NCBI RefSeq assembly: GCF_963855985.1 | Contig: NC_087093.1 | Location: forward strand, 14,585,001-14,649,000 | DNA from: Ostrinia nubilalis | Taxonomy: Eukaryota > Arthropoda > Insecta > Lepidoptera > Crambidae | Direction of reading: 5' to 3' | Length of the DNA: 64,000 nt | Program-made: the position numbers and the translations under genes | Shown: piece by piece, positions 22,321 to 33,320 of the stretch | Numbering within the stretch: position 1 is the stretch's first letter | Layout of the letters: the number at the start of each line of letters is the position of its first letter | The notes under the pieces: model-generated | Told to the model about the DNA's origin: nothing | Databases searched by the model: none | The model's input: the letters and a program-made list of their open reading frames with translations, nothing else

Positions 22321-23810
22321 GATTTTGCACTTAAGTAATAATCAAAGTTTTAAGTCTTATGTATCAAAAACACAAATCTTCTAACAGTCGACACGACTCA
22401 TAGGGTATGTCGACTGTATTGGACTGGCTGTTCTATTCGGCAGAACCCAATACACTGGCACGTACAGTGCGGTTACCAATGAGATAGAGCCTTTTTACAA
22501 ACCAAACAAAAACTGCTTATCATAACCCAGACCGCACGATCATACGCTTTCCGGAAATCTGCTTTTTATACGCATAGACTGGAAATAGGGCCCTTTTTGT
22601 ATGGGTGAAATAGTTTTAGTGTGTCATATTTGTTTTTGGTGGCAATAATATTTGCCATCGGAATTTCGTCGATGTTGCAAAAAACCTTAATAGGCAATAT
22701 TCTTTTTCAACGAATTCCATGATGACAAAAAATTTCGAAAAAAATTCGTAGATAAAAACATCGAAATTCTGTTAATATTGCAAAAGATGTTTTTAATTAT
22801 TAGTTTTCGCACATTTAGAAAGTCTTATTGCTAGAAAATAGTCCCTGTCAGAAGAATCGGGAAAGAACAGTTGAAAGTTGAAGTAAATATTTTATGCTAT
22901 TAAATATGATTGTATCTTTCCGAAGACAATAAACCTACAAACATCTAAGACAATAAAATCATTGTGATCATCACCATAATAAATCCAATGGAAAAATCCA
23001 CGGAAATGTTCATGATTAAGGAAAACTCGATTAATTGAACGCACGCTTGTAAAATATCGGTTATCGTTTTAATAATTGATTTAATATTGTGATCAGTCAG
23101 TAATAACGATTTTTTTTTTTTTTTTTTTTTTTTATCCATTTTATTGTGTTTATTATTTTTATTTGCATGTTTACTTGGTACGGTCATAAATATATTATTA
23201 AGAACAGTTACAGTATTATAATAATATCATTATTGTATAGGTATTTAGAAGTTTTTGTTGTAGGAAAATATTTGTCAACGTCCATTTTTGACACCCAACT
23301 TGTATTTTTATTTATTGTTAATTTCAAACTTAATATAAAAATGCGATTTGTTATTATAATAGTTTGTTATTAATAATACTGTGTTTAATGACTCATTTTA
23401 TAAATTTTCTATGTCCATATGCCTAATACACAGAATAATAGGTATATTCGTAATGTACCCCATGATATAGATGAATAATACAATCTTGATAGAGTTGCAT
23501 AGTCACTTCACTGAAATTAAATATCAATTAGAATTATTTTAAAGAAACATAATTCACAATCTCAATAAAATAATAATATTTACTCAAGTACAAGATTTTA
23601 TCGTAGTAATCTACATATTTACAACCGAGACAAATGTCAAAGGATTTCCGCTATTTCAACTGATTACGTTGGGTTTGTCAATGTTTATAAAATTACCATG
23701 TCGCTCTAGTAAGTCTAATGTGCTCACCAACTTGTTTCTAAATACCATTTTTTCACAATCTGATCTAATTCTTTAAACATGCATCAATTAATATACTTTA
23801 GGTCTACACA
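22321..23810. other. AT-rich spacer with poly-T
   Basis: Includes a run of 23 or more T at about 23111-23133. No exon or repeat family recognised. Confidence 0.4.
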
Positions 23811-23940
23811 TTGGCCCCAAAGTTAATCCCAACGTCACTCTTCCAACGTGTGAATAATTGCTATCTAGTCCCTGGTTCCAATAGTATTTTAGGTTTTTAC
23901 GTTAGACAAGTGGCGTTGGGACCAACGTTGGATCCAATCG
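23808..23940. mobile_element. Probable MITE with imperfect inverted ends
   Basis: CACATTGGCCCCAAAGTTAA then TCCCAACGTCAC at the left mirrors GTGGCGTTGGGACCAACGTT then GGATCCAATCG at the right, with several mismatches. About 120 bp, no coding. Target duplication not resolved. Confidence 0.5.
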
Positions 23941-23988
23941 GTGTTATGATTTTACTATGATCAGTGGTCAGCAGAATTTTTTCGTTTC

Positions 23989-24080
23989 GTTAACCCCTCG
24001 TGGTAAGCTAAATAGTTTTATGAGTTGGTTCACCACTATAGTCCAGCGCGTTCCTCGGATCTCGATTCGATACCGTAGTG
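23989..24080 (-). mobile_element. tRNA-derived SINE, TAACCCCTCGTGGTAAGC tail, partial
   Basis: Matches the 3' part of the SINE at 34156-34272 (TTAACCCCTCGTGGTAAGCT, then CGCGTTCCTCGGATC). The internal B-box region is damaged. Confidence 0.65.
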
Positions 24081-24573
24081 TTATTTCATATCCTGGTACA
24101 AATCAAGACCTGTAATTTTATGTCGTCAATGTGAGTGGGATAAAAAGGTAGTTATCAATGCCAAGCCATATTTGATACGTAACGTGACCTAAAAGGGTTT
24201 TTATAGAAATAAAACATTTCAATAAAGTATTTTGTGCTGTCTGCTCAAAGCGAAATAGTTTAATGAGCTCTTACTATGGCAGACGGTCTAAATAAAACTT
24301 AATACAGTAGGTAATTACCTAAATAACACCCAAGGCTCTAAACAACCGGAAACGATCAGGTGTCGAATGCACACGAACTTTCACTGAATGGACTGGTTTG
24401 GGCGAGCGCAGTCGGGGGCTAAGCGTAGTACAGAGATGGCACATCAAGCGTATGGTGCAATCTTATGTGGTGGTAATAAATGGTGTTTTGCTGCAAAAAT
24501 TGTGCCAAGACTGATGCAGTATCGATTATACAAAGAGCGATATCGCAATGTGTAACCGCAGATTATTCCACCT

Positions 24574-24700
24574 AACTATGAGGTCTCATAGTGCGCGTGG
24601 ACGCACAGGGTGACACACGAAGCAACCACAGAGGTCTATTCAACGTTGTGCGTTCGATTTGCTGCTTCACTTAAGCAAGCATAGTTTGTGAATACGGGCG
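24574..24700 (+). mobile_element. MITE CGCCCGTATTCACAAA family, copy 3 (left end lost)
   Basis: Starts at ACTATGAGGTCTCATAGTGC and runs to the intact right end GTTTGTGAATACGGGCG. Confidence 0.8.
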
Positions 24701-25264
24701 AAAGATACTTTTGATTGACTCAAAATGGCGCTATAGTTAAGCATCTAAAACTAATCCTTAAGCAAATTGGCAATTTAACAGACGTAAATGCAAATCCAAA
24801 TACTGAAGCAATTTGGCATAGAATACGGTAGTAATGTAAGGTATGTTATTTTGTAACAACGATCATACGAGCCGCCGGCAGCGCCAAACAATTGATTTCC
24901 ATTGTACCAAACACGCATGACGTATTATAAAACGACAAGAAAGTGCAAATCACGGTGCAAAGCGGAACATACCATCGCAAGTGGCTATGAGGCGCGCACT
25001 CACGTAGTACTATGTAAAAACAAAAGCACATAAGCTTTATACACTGTGGAACCTTAAGTACTTGGATTAAGAGTTATTTTGCAATAAAATGTATGACTTG
25101 ATGTGCACTGTATGAGTAAAAAGCTTCGCAGTAGCGTCACGATGTGTGAACTTTTGTTTTATTTTGAATACCTTGTTTAAGCCTGTCTACATAACACTTC
25201 CGATTTTAAATGATTATGCGTGTTTTGATCATAACGGTATCCCATCATCATTAAAAAAAACATA

Positions 25265-26197
25265 AGGGAGAGTCCGCTAATTTGGACCAGTTTTTTTCAA
25301 TCCCATTTTACACATAGTTTTCTTTTGTTTTTGCTAATGTTCATGGTATATAATTAAAGAGAAATTATTCAACTTACTATTTCGTAGGTATTAATCAACA
25401 CAATTGTTGTATATTTAGCACAAATCAACAAAATACGAGTTCAGAGCTTCGGTCCAATTAAGCCAACCGGTTCGATAATTTGTACCACAGGGTTACTAAA
25501 TTGGATTTCAATAAATTTCAAGCCTATAAAAAAACTATGGCAAAATATTATACGATACATTCTTAACAAATTAGGTAACGAAAAGGAACAGTAGTTAATA
25601 ACATAGACAATTGATATTGTTTTACACGTTATCACGATTTTGAGTAAAAATTTTGTAATTCCAATTATCGTAACGCACACTTGTATCTAATCTACTTTGC
25701 CAGTCTTTTGCTTTCATTTATTGTTAGTCAAACATAACTACGCTATTATAACTTCAAAATATGATTTACTAAAAAAAAAATCAAAATCCTTTGGTAAAGT
25801 TCCATACAACTTGATGTGGTACAATTTAGCCGATTAGGTGTTAGTGCTTTTAAAAAATCGGAAAAAAATATAGCTTGTAAATACCGAAAAATGTTTCATA
25901 TAATTGTAATCCACACTAATTTACGCTTCTAAATAATATATTAGAAACATCCTGTGATTAAATTTAACAAAATTACAAACTAAACATGCATTGTCAAAAG
26001 TTACTTGAAAACAATGAAAAAATACTTTTCAAAATAAAACACACGTGTTCGTTGTCACGGCAAAAACCACATGGCCGATATTAATTGAATTTAGTTGTGT
26101 ATCGCTGAGTGTTGCAATTACAGACATTCAATAAATACTTTACGAAATATGAGGGTGGTACAATTTACCCGGCGGTACAATATACCGAACTCTCCCC
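25265..26197. mobile_element. Non-autonomous TA-flanked element (GGGAGAGT ends), 933 bp
   Basis: Ends AGGGAGAGTCCGCTAATTTG and, inverted, GGGGAGAGTTCGGTATATTG. TA on both sides (25263-25264 and 26198-26199). Motifs like GGTACAATTTA recur near the ends (about 25819 and 26158). The interior is AT-rich with no transposase. TA duplication suggests Tc1/mariner ancestry. Confidence 0.75.
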
Positions 26198-26208
26198 TAC
26201 TAGCCGAA

Positions 26209-26392
26209 TGAGGGTTTTCGCGTATGAAAAATCCGCCAGATGGCAATACGTAGACGCGAGGTCCAAATGCTGCATGATTGGTTATTTTTGACATGACATT
26301 GACAGATATTATGTCTAAATCCACCAAACACGCAGCAGTCAGACCCCACATACACGTCCCGCCATCTAGCGGATCTTTCATACGCGAAAACC
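26209..26392. mobile_element. MITE with GGGTTTTCGCGTATGAAAAA ends, copy 1
   Basis: Left end AGGGTTTTCGCGTATGAAAA then ATCCGCCAGATGGC. The right end is its inverse (GCCATCTAGCGGATCTTTCA then TACGCGAAAACC), giving arms of about 34 bp. It lies a dozen bases right of the 933-bp element. Copy 2 is at 49308-49432. Confidence 0.8.
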
Positions 26393-26722
26393 TTTGAGAA
26401 CCTCCTTAAATGTTGAAGTCGGTTAAAAAACGCAAATGTTTACGATATAATAAGTATGGACGACCTGCTTTATAAAAATGAAGCTATTCGTGCCATCGTT
26501 GCATGATAGGCGCAATTTTTCAACATAAATGTTATTCATTGTTTAATTAAATCAAATAATTTATTCAGTACTTAGGTCCGTTTCAGGGCGCTTATACACG
26601 TCCTAAATATAGCATGCCCTACCAATACTTCTAATAATAAAATCACTGCAAGCATTGCAGTAATGTTATGCTTGACTAAATTGATTAGTGATTTGAGACT
26701 AAATTGACAGTTAGGTTTAAAG

Positions 26723-27802
26723 TAGAGATGGGCCGACTAGTCGCCGACTAGTCGGGAAAGCCGACTATTCGGCATAATTTGTAGTCGGCCGACTAGTGAC
26801 GACTATTCGGCAAAATATGCCGATTATAATCGGCACATTACAAAATTAAATATGTGAATGAAATAAAACTCATAGTCACCAAGATGATTATGAGGTAGAC
26901 CAAGGGCGTTTGTCTAAACCACTTTTGACTGCAAAAAATCAGTAAAAAGTGGTTTCACCCGATTTAAAATTTGGCAATCATAGACTGATTCATACAAAGT
27001 TAAGATTAGTTAAAATAACCATGAAATCATCAAAAATATATAAAGTTTATGTAATTTGTCCATATAAAAATTATGACATTTTTTTTCGGGGAAAATATGC
27101 ATGGAATTGCATACCTATCCTGCAGGGAAGTGGTAGATTATGTGAGGTTCCTCTCATCGGAAGGATGAGGAATACCCACATAAATAATAGCCCCTGAGCT
27201 CCGTCGATCGCCTTAGTGTGAAAAACTTTGGGAATCCGGACAAAGCCATCAACTATGACAGTCCGTCCCGGCAATTGCCCACCTGTATGGCGGGCCCTGC
27301 CTATCCGACGGTGGTGGTAGTCCGTGCTATGTAGGCGGGGGTACCCCCATGCCCCCAACTCGCTGACCAGTGGAGAGGAATCAGTAGGCCTAGGATGCGT
27401 GACGCGATAAGCGCAATTTTGCCCATACATTTTGACGTCGATAAGTAAGAATAATATCACGGCGCGCATCCTAACCCAGCAGGAGGCGATCATATTGTCA
27501 CTTCCTCTGACCCCTCCGCCGTCGAAAATTATGACATCTACCTCAGGTTCTGTTAGGTGATTGTAAATTGTAATGTTGCTTTTTGTTTTTTAAAAAAATC
27601 TCATTTCTTAAGAAGTGATATTTTATCTCTTTAGAAATCTACATAATAATATTTTTATTTCAGAAATCTAGATATTTTCTTCGGACAAGTAGGTATTAGA
27701 ATGATCGGCATTGCCGATTAGTCGGCCGACTAGTCGGCAATTTGAAAACCGATTAGTCGGCTAGTCGGTTAGTCGGCAAAGACCATAGTCGGCCCATCAC
27801 TA
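26723..27802. mobile_element. Non-autonomous hAT element with 8-bp target duplication
   Basis: Inverted ends TAGAGATGGGCCGACTA and TAGTCGGCCCATCACTA. The 8-bp duplication GTTTAAAG flanks it exactly (26715-26722 and 27803-27810). Both ends hold clustered CCGACTAGTCGG-type repeats, as expected for transposase-binding subterminal repeats. No transposase is encoded. It carries a retroposed insertion (27080-27524). Confidence 0.92.
27080..27524 (-). mobile_element. Retroposed GC-rich insertion inside the hAT
   Basis: Flanked by the 13-bp direct repeat AAAATTATGACAT (27067-27079 and 27525-27537). A T-run (27080-27086) follows the left copy, so the inserted strand is minus with a short poly-A tail. 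The 445-bp body is GC-rich and unlike the hAT. A minus frame covering 27071-27493 shows no domain I recognise. It could be a truncated LINE, a SINE or a processed RNA copy. Confidence 0.75.
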
Positions 27803-27920
27803 GTTTAAAGGTTCAATTTTACACCAAATATACTCTGGTATACTGAGGCCTTGATAATGGATAACTTATTAGATTGCAACTGGAACCTCAAGTTGTTTTA
27901 CTTCTCTCATTTATAAAACC

Positions 27921-28095
27921 GCCTCTGTGGTCTAGTGGTAAGACAACCTGCTTGAGACTCAGATGTCCCGGGTTCGATTCCCAGTGGCGGCGGATTTTCC
28001 TGTTTGGTTTGGTTGGTGGTAGGGCTTGTTCTAAGTCCGCCTGGCTAGCTACCACCATTTTACCTTAGTCTGTCGCCATAACAACAATGTTAAGA
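27921..28095 (+). mobile_element. tRNA-derived SINE
   Basis: A tRNA-like head at 27921-27992 has A-box TGGTCTAGTGGTAAGAC and B-box GGTTCGATTCC. The acceptor halves GCCTCTG and CAGTGGC pair at six of seven positions. The body has GGTGGTAGGGCTTGTTCTAA and GTCCGCCTGGCTAGCTACCA, a hallmark of lepidopteran SINEs. Not a functional tRNA gene, because of the attached body and repeat context. Confidence 0.75.
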
Positions 28096-28480
28096 GCATC
28101 TGGGGGCACGGCAGTGCCCCCGCCAAGTCGAGCGCGAAGCAAACACTGCCGTACCATCCTTTACTGGAACCATTTCGCCGCATTTTCAGGCCTCTATTTG
28201 AGAACCTTTAGATAAGACCAGAACGCAGAAATTTTCGTCATCTAGTAAGCTATAATCACACACTTAAAATCCAAAATTTCAAGTCTGTAGGTCAATTAGT
28301 TCCGAAGTTAAGCGAAAGCAAAGTTTCGCATTTATGACACTCACTCACTGATGATCATCAAAATAGAACTAGTACTTCCCATTAACTCAGAGAGCTGAAA
28401 TTTGGTACAGAGTTAGGGTTTAATGGCCACATAAAGGGAAAACTATAAAAACTAGGAAAATCGAAGATCTGGAGTAACAC
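28096..28480. repeat. Dispersed repeat with GGGGGCACGGCAGTGCCCCC palindrome
   Basis: GGGGGCACGGCAGTGCCCCC then GCCAAGTCGAGCGCGAAGC at 28102-28140 is a motif I recall as dispersed in moth and butterfly genomes. The following text (AAATTTCAAGTCTGTAGGTC, GAGAGCTGAAATTTGGTACA) has the style of the same element. No frame, ends unresolved. Confidence 0.5.
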
Positions 28481-28744
28481 CACATTCATAATAATCAATA
28501 CTACTAGCGCCACACCGGCGCCGTGGTGTTCGCCTGTACCGCTCACCGCTAGATGGCGCTAGCACTTTGAGCGTCGATTTTCTGCACCGCGGTGTCCAGA
28601 TTTTTTTTCCCCTCTAGTTATTATTAAATCAATTCTGATTCGTTGTCCTTTTTAAAGATGTGTTTAATATCGTAAAAAAAATGACGATAATATTAAAGGA
28701 CGACGACGTTAAATAATTATGCCACATTCTACAAAAAGAAGTGA

Positions 28745-29254
28745 AATCCCACCAAAAACATTCTGTAAAAAACTAGCCAAGTCTCGATGGAGCTGCTTGT
28801 TTATCTCTAAAAAGTAATGAAATCTAGACAAAGTCGTGCCAAGTCTATGGTTCTTTACTGCGATTTCTTTTTTATTATAGTTAATGTTGTGTGACTTGGC
28901 CGTTGAACAATCTTTATTAAGATAATCAATAATTATGCATAAGTATTATTGAAATACGCAGCTTTATTAAGCCTACAATTCACTGGTAATTAAATCAACG
29001 TTTTCCAAGTGGCAATTTTCCATCGTCAATGGGTAGTGGTTCTGGCAACAGATTGGTGCAATGGTGTCATGGAGCACCTGGTTTTGTACCCTTCAACGGC
29101 CAAGTCACACAACATTAACTATAATAAAAAAGAAATCGCAGTAAAGAACCATAGACTTGGCACGACTTTGTCTAGATTTCATTACTTTTTAGAGATAAAC
29201 AAGCAGCTCCATCGAGACTTGGCTAGTTTTTTACAGAATGTTTTTGGTGGGATT
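28745..29254. repeat. Perfect inverted repeat, 163-bp arms, 184-bp spacer
   Basis: 28745-28907 and 29092-29254 are exact reverse complements by eye. The arm contains CTAGCCAAGTCTCGATGGAG and CTAGACAAAGTCGTGCC, which I recall as part of a dispersed lepidopteran repeat. The right arm runs directly into a LINE-type 3' end (29255-29398). The unique spacer is 28908-29091. Confidence 0.92.
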
Positions 29255-29398
29255 ATTGTGTTCCGGCAGTTAGAGGTAAGATAGCCAGTTCCTCCGTGGT
29301 TAAGGATTCCGGGTGAAGCTCGCTTCCACCTTCGGCCTGATCGTCACTTACCATCAGGTGATATACAGGCCAAAAGCTTCCTCGTTGTGGATAAAAAA
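29255..29398 (+). mobile_element. LINE 3' end (CCTTCGGCCTGATCGTCACT family), copy 1
   Basis: GTGTTCCGGCAGTTAGAGGT, GAAGCTCGCTTCCACCTTCG and ATACAGGCCAAAAGCTTCCT, then an A-rich tail. A second copy is at 44246-44390. Common lepidopteran retroelement end without coding part. Confidence 0.7.
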
Positions 29399-30735
29399 TA
29401 ACCTATTTTTAAACTCTCGAAGTCTGACAGATGGTTCACTTAACACAAGTCCCGCAAACATTATAGCACTATTTGCCTAGGACGTCCATAATTAATTTAC
29501 CTTCGTTAGCCATACATTGAATAATCTGCGCGATAACACAGAACTAGACAGAGCGGAAGCGGAAACGGCTAATGAAAAACGACGTATCGTTTTCTATTTT
29601 TCGGTAAATAGTGAAATAGTGGCTGTGCTTAACGGTTGTTTGAAGTGTCAAGTTGCCACAGTGCAGGTAGAGGCAGAATGGCAAGTTTGAACAGGATTAG
29701 TTAGAACACACTTTATTATACGCCACATAAAACAAGAAAAGAAAATTAAAGAAATATACTTACCAAATAATGTGTAGTGAAGTAATACTTTCCTGAAAAA
29801 AATACCTGTTTTTGAAGGCTGCGATATTTTAGTATGAAATGGTATGAAACCTTTCAAAATACAAAGCAATACTATCTACTAATTAAATGTAGTTACCGTA
29901 CAGTTGTTTTAAATGACGTGTCTGTAGATGTTCTTATTGTCTTTTTTGCTATTTGTTCATATAAATACACACATTATCAAATCACAAGATTCTTAAAACC
30001 TTAATACGCCGCAAAAGGTATTCAAAATAAATAAAAAGAAATATTTAAGAGTTAACTCTTTTCTTAATTTTGTACCTTACTGTGAAGAGAAAATAAAAAC
30101 ATTGGAATTGTGTCCTTACTGTCAATTAATTTGGACTGTGGTAAAGTTGTTATGCTAGTGAGTGAGTCTAATTGATTTTATTTGTAGAGTGATGATAAAT
30201 TTTTGTTATTCGGATCTTCATGTGAAATTGTGGTAAATTATTGTTTATTTTATAGATTCTAAACAGGTATGTTAAGAATCTGTCAAATGACCATTAAAAA
30301 GTTGAGGAAGTGTACAGAATTTATAATTATAGTTTGAAATATTGGTGCTTGTTTGGAAATAATAACTAGGCCTCATGATTTAATATCTTATACAGTCACA
30401 TACTAATTTATTATCTTTAAATGACAAAAAGGTAGAAAAATAGAAATATCACACGTAAAAAAGATATTTAAAAAATCTGTCATCTAATTTTTTTAACTCG
30501 AAAAGTCCAAACTGCATAAAAAATATTTATTATGATCCCAATACCTACAATCCCTGATGCCTCATATGATTGGCATGATTACAAAAATGTTTAAATTGTT
30601 TAACAAATCGTCTCGTCACACTCGTCTAACTTTTTTGTAATACCTAAGCCATGTCTTTCTGTAGTGTTCGAAAGCCATCCAAAATAAAAAAGCCTTAGTA
30701 AATAAGTACACCAAGTTCGTGTAATAAAATCGCTC
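29399..30735. other. AT-rich spacer
   Basis: No repeat family or exon supported. Confidence 0.4.
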
Positions 30736-30866
30736 ATCTCACCACTGAAGCCACACAGCCTGGTAGCTTTTTGTGCGGCGCACGCGCACGTTGATTACTG
30801 CGCGCTTTGTTCGGCACAAGGGGCTAATTACGATTGTTCTGAATATTTTGACACCGCCCATTTATA
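30736..30866 (+). promoter_or_regulatory. GC-richer promoter-like stretch
   Basis: GTGCGGCGCACGCGCACGTT and CTGCGCGCTTTG in otherwise AT-rich DNA, just upstream of a short frame with a signal-peptide-like start. A promoter role is inferred from base composition and position only. Confidence 0.25.
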
Positions 30867-30962
30867 ATGGCATTTATTGTCGACGCCTCAATGGATAGAA
30901 AGGTTTGGATGTTAGGTGCTCTGGTATGCTATTTGTTATGTGTTTCTGCTTTATATTGTTAG
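30867..30962 (+). CDS. Possible first exon encoding a signal peptide
   Basis: ATG at 30867 and in-frame ATG at 30891. The second begins MDRKVWMLGALVCYLLCVSA, a classic short basic start plus hydrophobic core with a small-residue end. Unspliced, it stops at 30960-30962. Possible donors G|GTATGC (about 30923) or T|GTTAGT would continue into a later exon that I cannot find. Too short to identify. Confidence 0.3.
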   Translation: MAFIVDASMDRKVWMLGALVCYLLCVSALYC

Positions 30963-31644
30963 TATTTTTTTTTTAATTTTATGCAGTTGGAAATAGGTAC
31001 AACTTTAACGTAATTTATTTATGTGGCAATTTATAATATTGTATTCGAAAGCCACTTTTAAGACATTATTATTCACTTCGAAGGTTCTGGCTTCTATTCC
31101 TTGGTATGACAAAAAAAAGTGTAATTTGTTATCTCTAAAATTTTATGAAGCCTTATGACAAAAACTACTTAAATAAAAAAAAACTTAAGTTGATTCAAGC
31201 AGCGTGCGATTATCATTAACGAGTGAAGATATTGTTGAAAGAAAATCTTATTTATATAATTAAGATTACTATATTAGGAAACATTATAAAACGCATTGTA
31301 GAAATATGAGAAAAACGTGGGAAACTCCATACAATAGGATTGGATTTGTTAACGGTGGACAAGAAAGAAATCGTAGAGCATTGACATTGGGAGAATAGTG
31401 TGATAGTTTGTTAGCAGAATATGACTGGTGTATTATTTAATACTAGCATTATCACGCGACTTTACTCGTGAAGATTTTGATCACTTAGTAAAATGGTTTC
31501 CGAGACTAACTAAATGCTGAACAAAAGTAACCCATAAAATATAAAGTTAAAATAAAAAAAAACACTAATATGTTTTCTTTCCTTTAAATGCTATTAATTA
31601 TTTTATTTGGAAAACATACATAAATATTTAATTTTTAGCGTTAA

Positions 31645-32589
31645 CCCTTGGTCATTACTCATGGGTCAGTGAGACCCTGCCAACTTTAAAACCTACGTTT
31701 ACTGGCAATGGCCCCTAACGACTGCGAGTCCCCCGCCCGTGTATTTTCAGTACGGCGCTCGCTGCTTCGTATGGTGGGTGTTTCCAGTGGCTCGGTGCAT
31801 TTTTCGCGCCAAAATGGCAAAGACAGGGTCACGGTGACCCTTGAGTAGTAGGGACAGGCGATAAAAAAATATTTTGTGATATTTTTTTTTACGTTTTTTT
31901 TATGCGTAAAATACTATTTGTTTGAGGGTTTGTTTTGCAATGATTGTGTAGCTTTTTGTCGTCGTCTTTTTCTTCATTTTGGTTTGGTTTGTCATAGGTA
32001 TGGGGGTAGAAATGCGCTCACGGATAAAGAAATTGTCAATGTTTTGTTGCTTGATGATGGTGATTTTAATGAGGTGGATACTTCCACGATACAAGGCCCC
32101 TCCACCTTTGCTTCTTTACACAGCATCAGTAAATCGACCAAACTTCCTACGAGGGCTTGATATGAAGTTTTGCGTACCTTACGCTCAGCAGCAAATTTGC
32201 AATGAAAAGATTCCCCGAGAATTGCGTCTGATAACTTCAGGGATATACAAACTGCCTATGCCTGAAAGATCTGTTCCAGTTGTCTCTAATGTGGTATCTA
32301 AAAGGAAGCTTTGCGGCATTTGTCCCTATAAAAAAGGTCGCAAACCCAACAGTGTTTTTTCTTCGTGTAAAATACCCATTTGCAACACATGCTCAAATTA
32401 ATGTTTGTCCAAACTGTTTAGTTAACAATTCAAGTTGTTATGTCATTGCATTATAAACCCTTTTTATTACATAATGTGTTTTACTCCATAATCCGCAATA
32501 GTTTTGAAGATATACAAAGTTTTATAGCAGGGTCAAAATGACCCTTGAGTAGTGATCGTGTAAAAAATATTTTGAGTAGTAGCCAAGGG
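31645..32589 (+). mobile_element. Internally deleted piggyBac-like element
   Basis: TTAA target duplications (31641-31644 and 32590-32593) flank ends CCCTTGG and CCAAGGG. Subterminal GGGTCA..GTGACCCTTGAGTAGT repeats occur on both sides (31827-31851 and 32530-32557). Inside are two transposase remnants in different frames: ALTDKEIVNVLLLDDGDF (about 32010-32065), typical of the N-terminus, and a C-terminal segment ending at 32399-32401 with the cysteine-rich pattern CGICPYKKGR...CKIPICNTCS. The DDD catalytic core between them is missing, so the copy cannot move itself. Confidence 0.92.
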
Positions 32590-32689
32590 TTAAGAGTTGC
32601 ATCTCAAACTAATTTAAAAATTATGAATTAGGCTGTCAATTGTCATTTGAACATTTCTTATTGTAGCGCTAAAAAATTGTTTTTGCCTC

Positions 32690-32755
32690 TTTGGCTGCAT
32701 ATTTTTTTATGCTTAACAAGGCAGGTATTTGAGCAACCACACAGATAATCCTAGT
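32690..32755 (-). mobile_element. LINE 3' end (CATCAGGTGCGATTG family), short
   Basis: T-rich tail then TAACAAGGCAGGTATTTGAG and CAACCACA, the reverse complement of the family end seen at 15980-16047. Confidence 0.45.
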
Positions 32756-32829
32756 CAAACTTATTCGTGTCCATTTGCATAATTCCTCGTCAAAATTTTC
32801 CATCATTAATACACTCTAACTTTCGTTCA

Positions 32830-33320
32830 TAAACCCAAGAAAAATCACCCATATCGCGTGCATTGGCCTTCAGACTTCCGTCGCACAACAATACCGCAAA
32901 AACCTCCATCCACAAGTTCACCGTCCAAACAATCAGGGAAAAACTATGACGTAATCAGGTGAAACACCTAATTACTCACATCACATAACTATTGAATGAA
33001 CTTTCGCTTTTGTTTTGAAACAATGCACTCTCTTCTAGTGTGGTAACACATGGCTTTTTACGGCGAAGTTCACACAGGCGGGTGAAGAACTTGGAACATG
33101 TGGGCAGATTAGCGATTGTGTTGGCCAATGGCTTCCTGAGTTTTTGACAATACGCGCCCGTTTCACCTCTGTTTTAATGAGTATAAGTTGGTGCTAAATT
33201 ACGAGTAGATTGCCCAGACTCGGCCTCGTCGGCACGCGCACCGACGATCGCCAAATGGCTAGAGTAGGTACCTTCTGTACTCGTCACTCTGCCCGGTGAA
33301 ACTGGAAAAGCTCTTCAAGC
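32830..33320. promoter_or_regulatory. GC-richer unique island, possible enhancer
   Basis: Unique, CpG-containing sequence inside the AT-rich interval. A palindromic CAGGTGAAACACCTAATTA (about 32956-32974) combines two E-box-like halves with a homeodomain-type TAATTA. No coding frame. Regulatory function is inference. Confidence 0.3.

Noticed and set aside
27921..27992. Apparent tRNA gene
   Set aside because: The A and B boxes are good, but the sequence continues into a known-style SINE body and the acceptor stem has a mismatch, so it is a SINE head.
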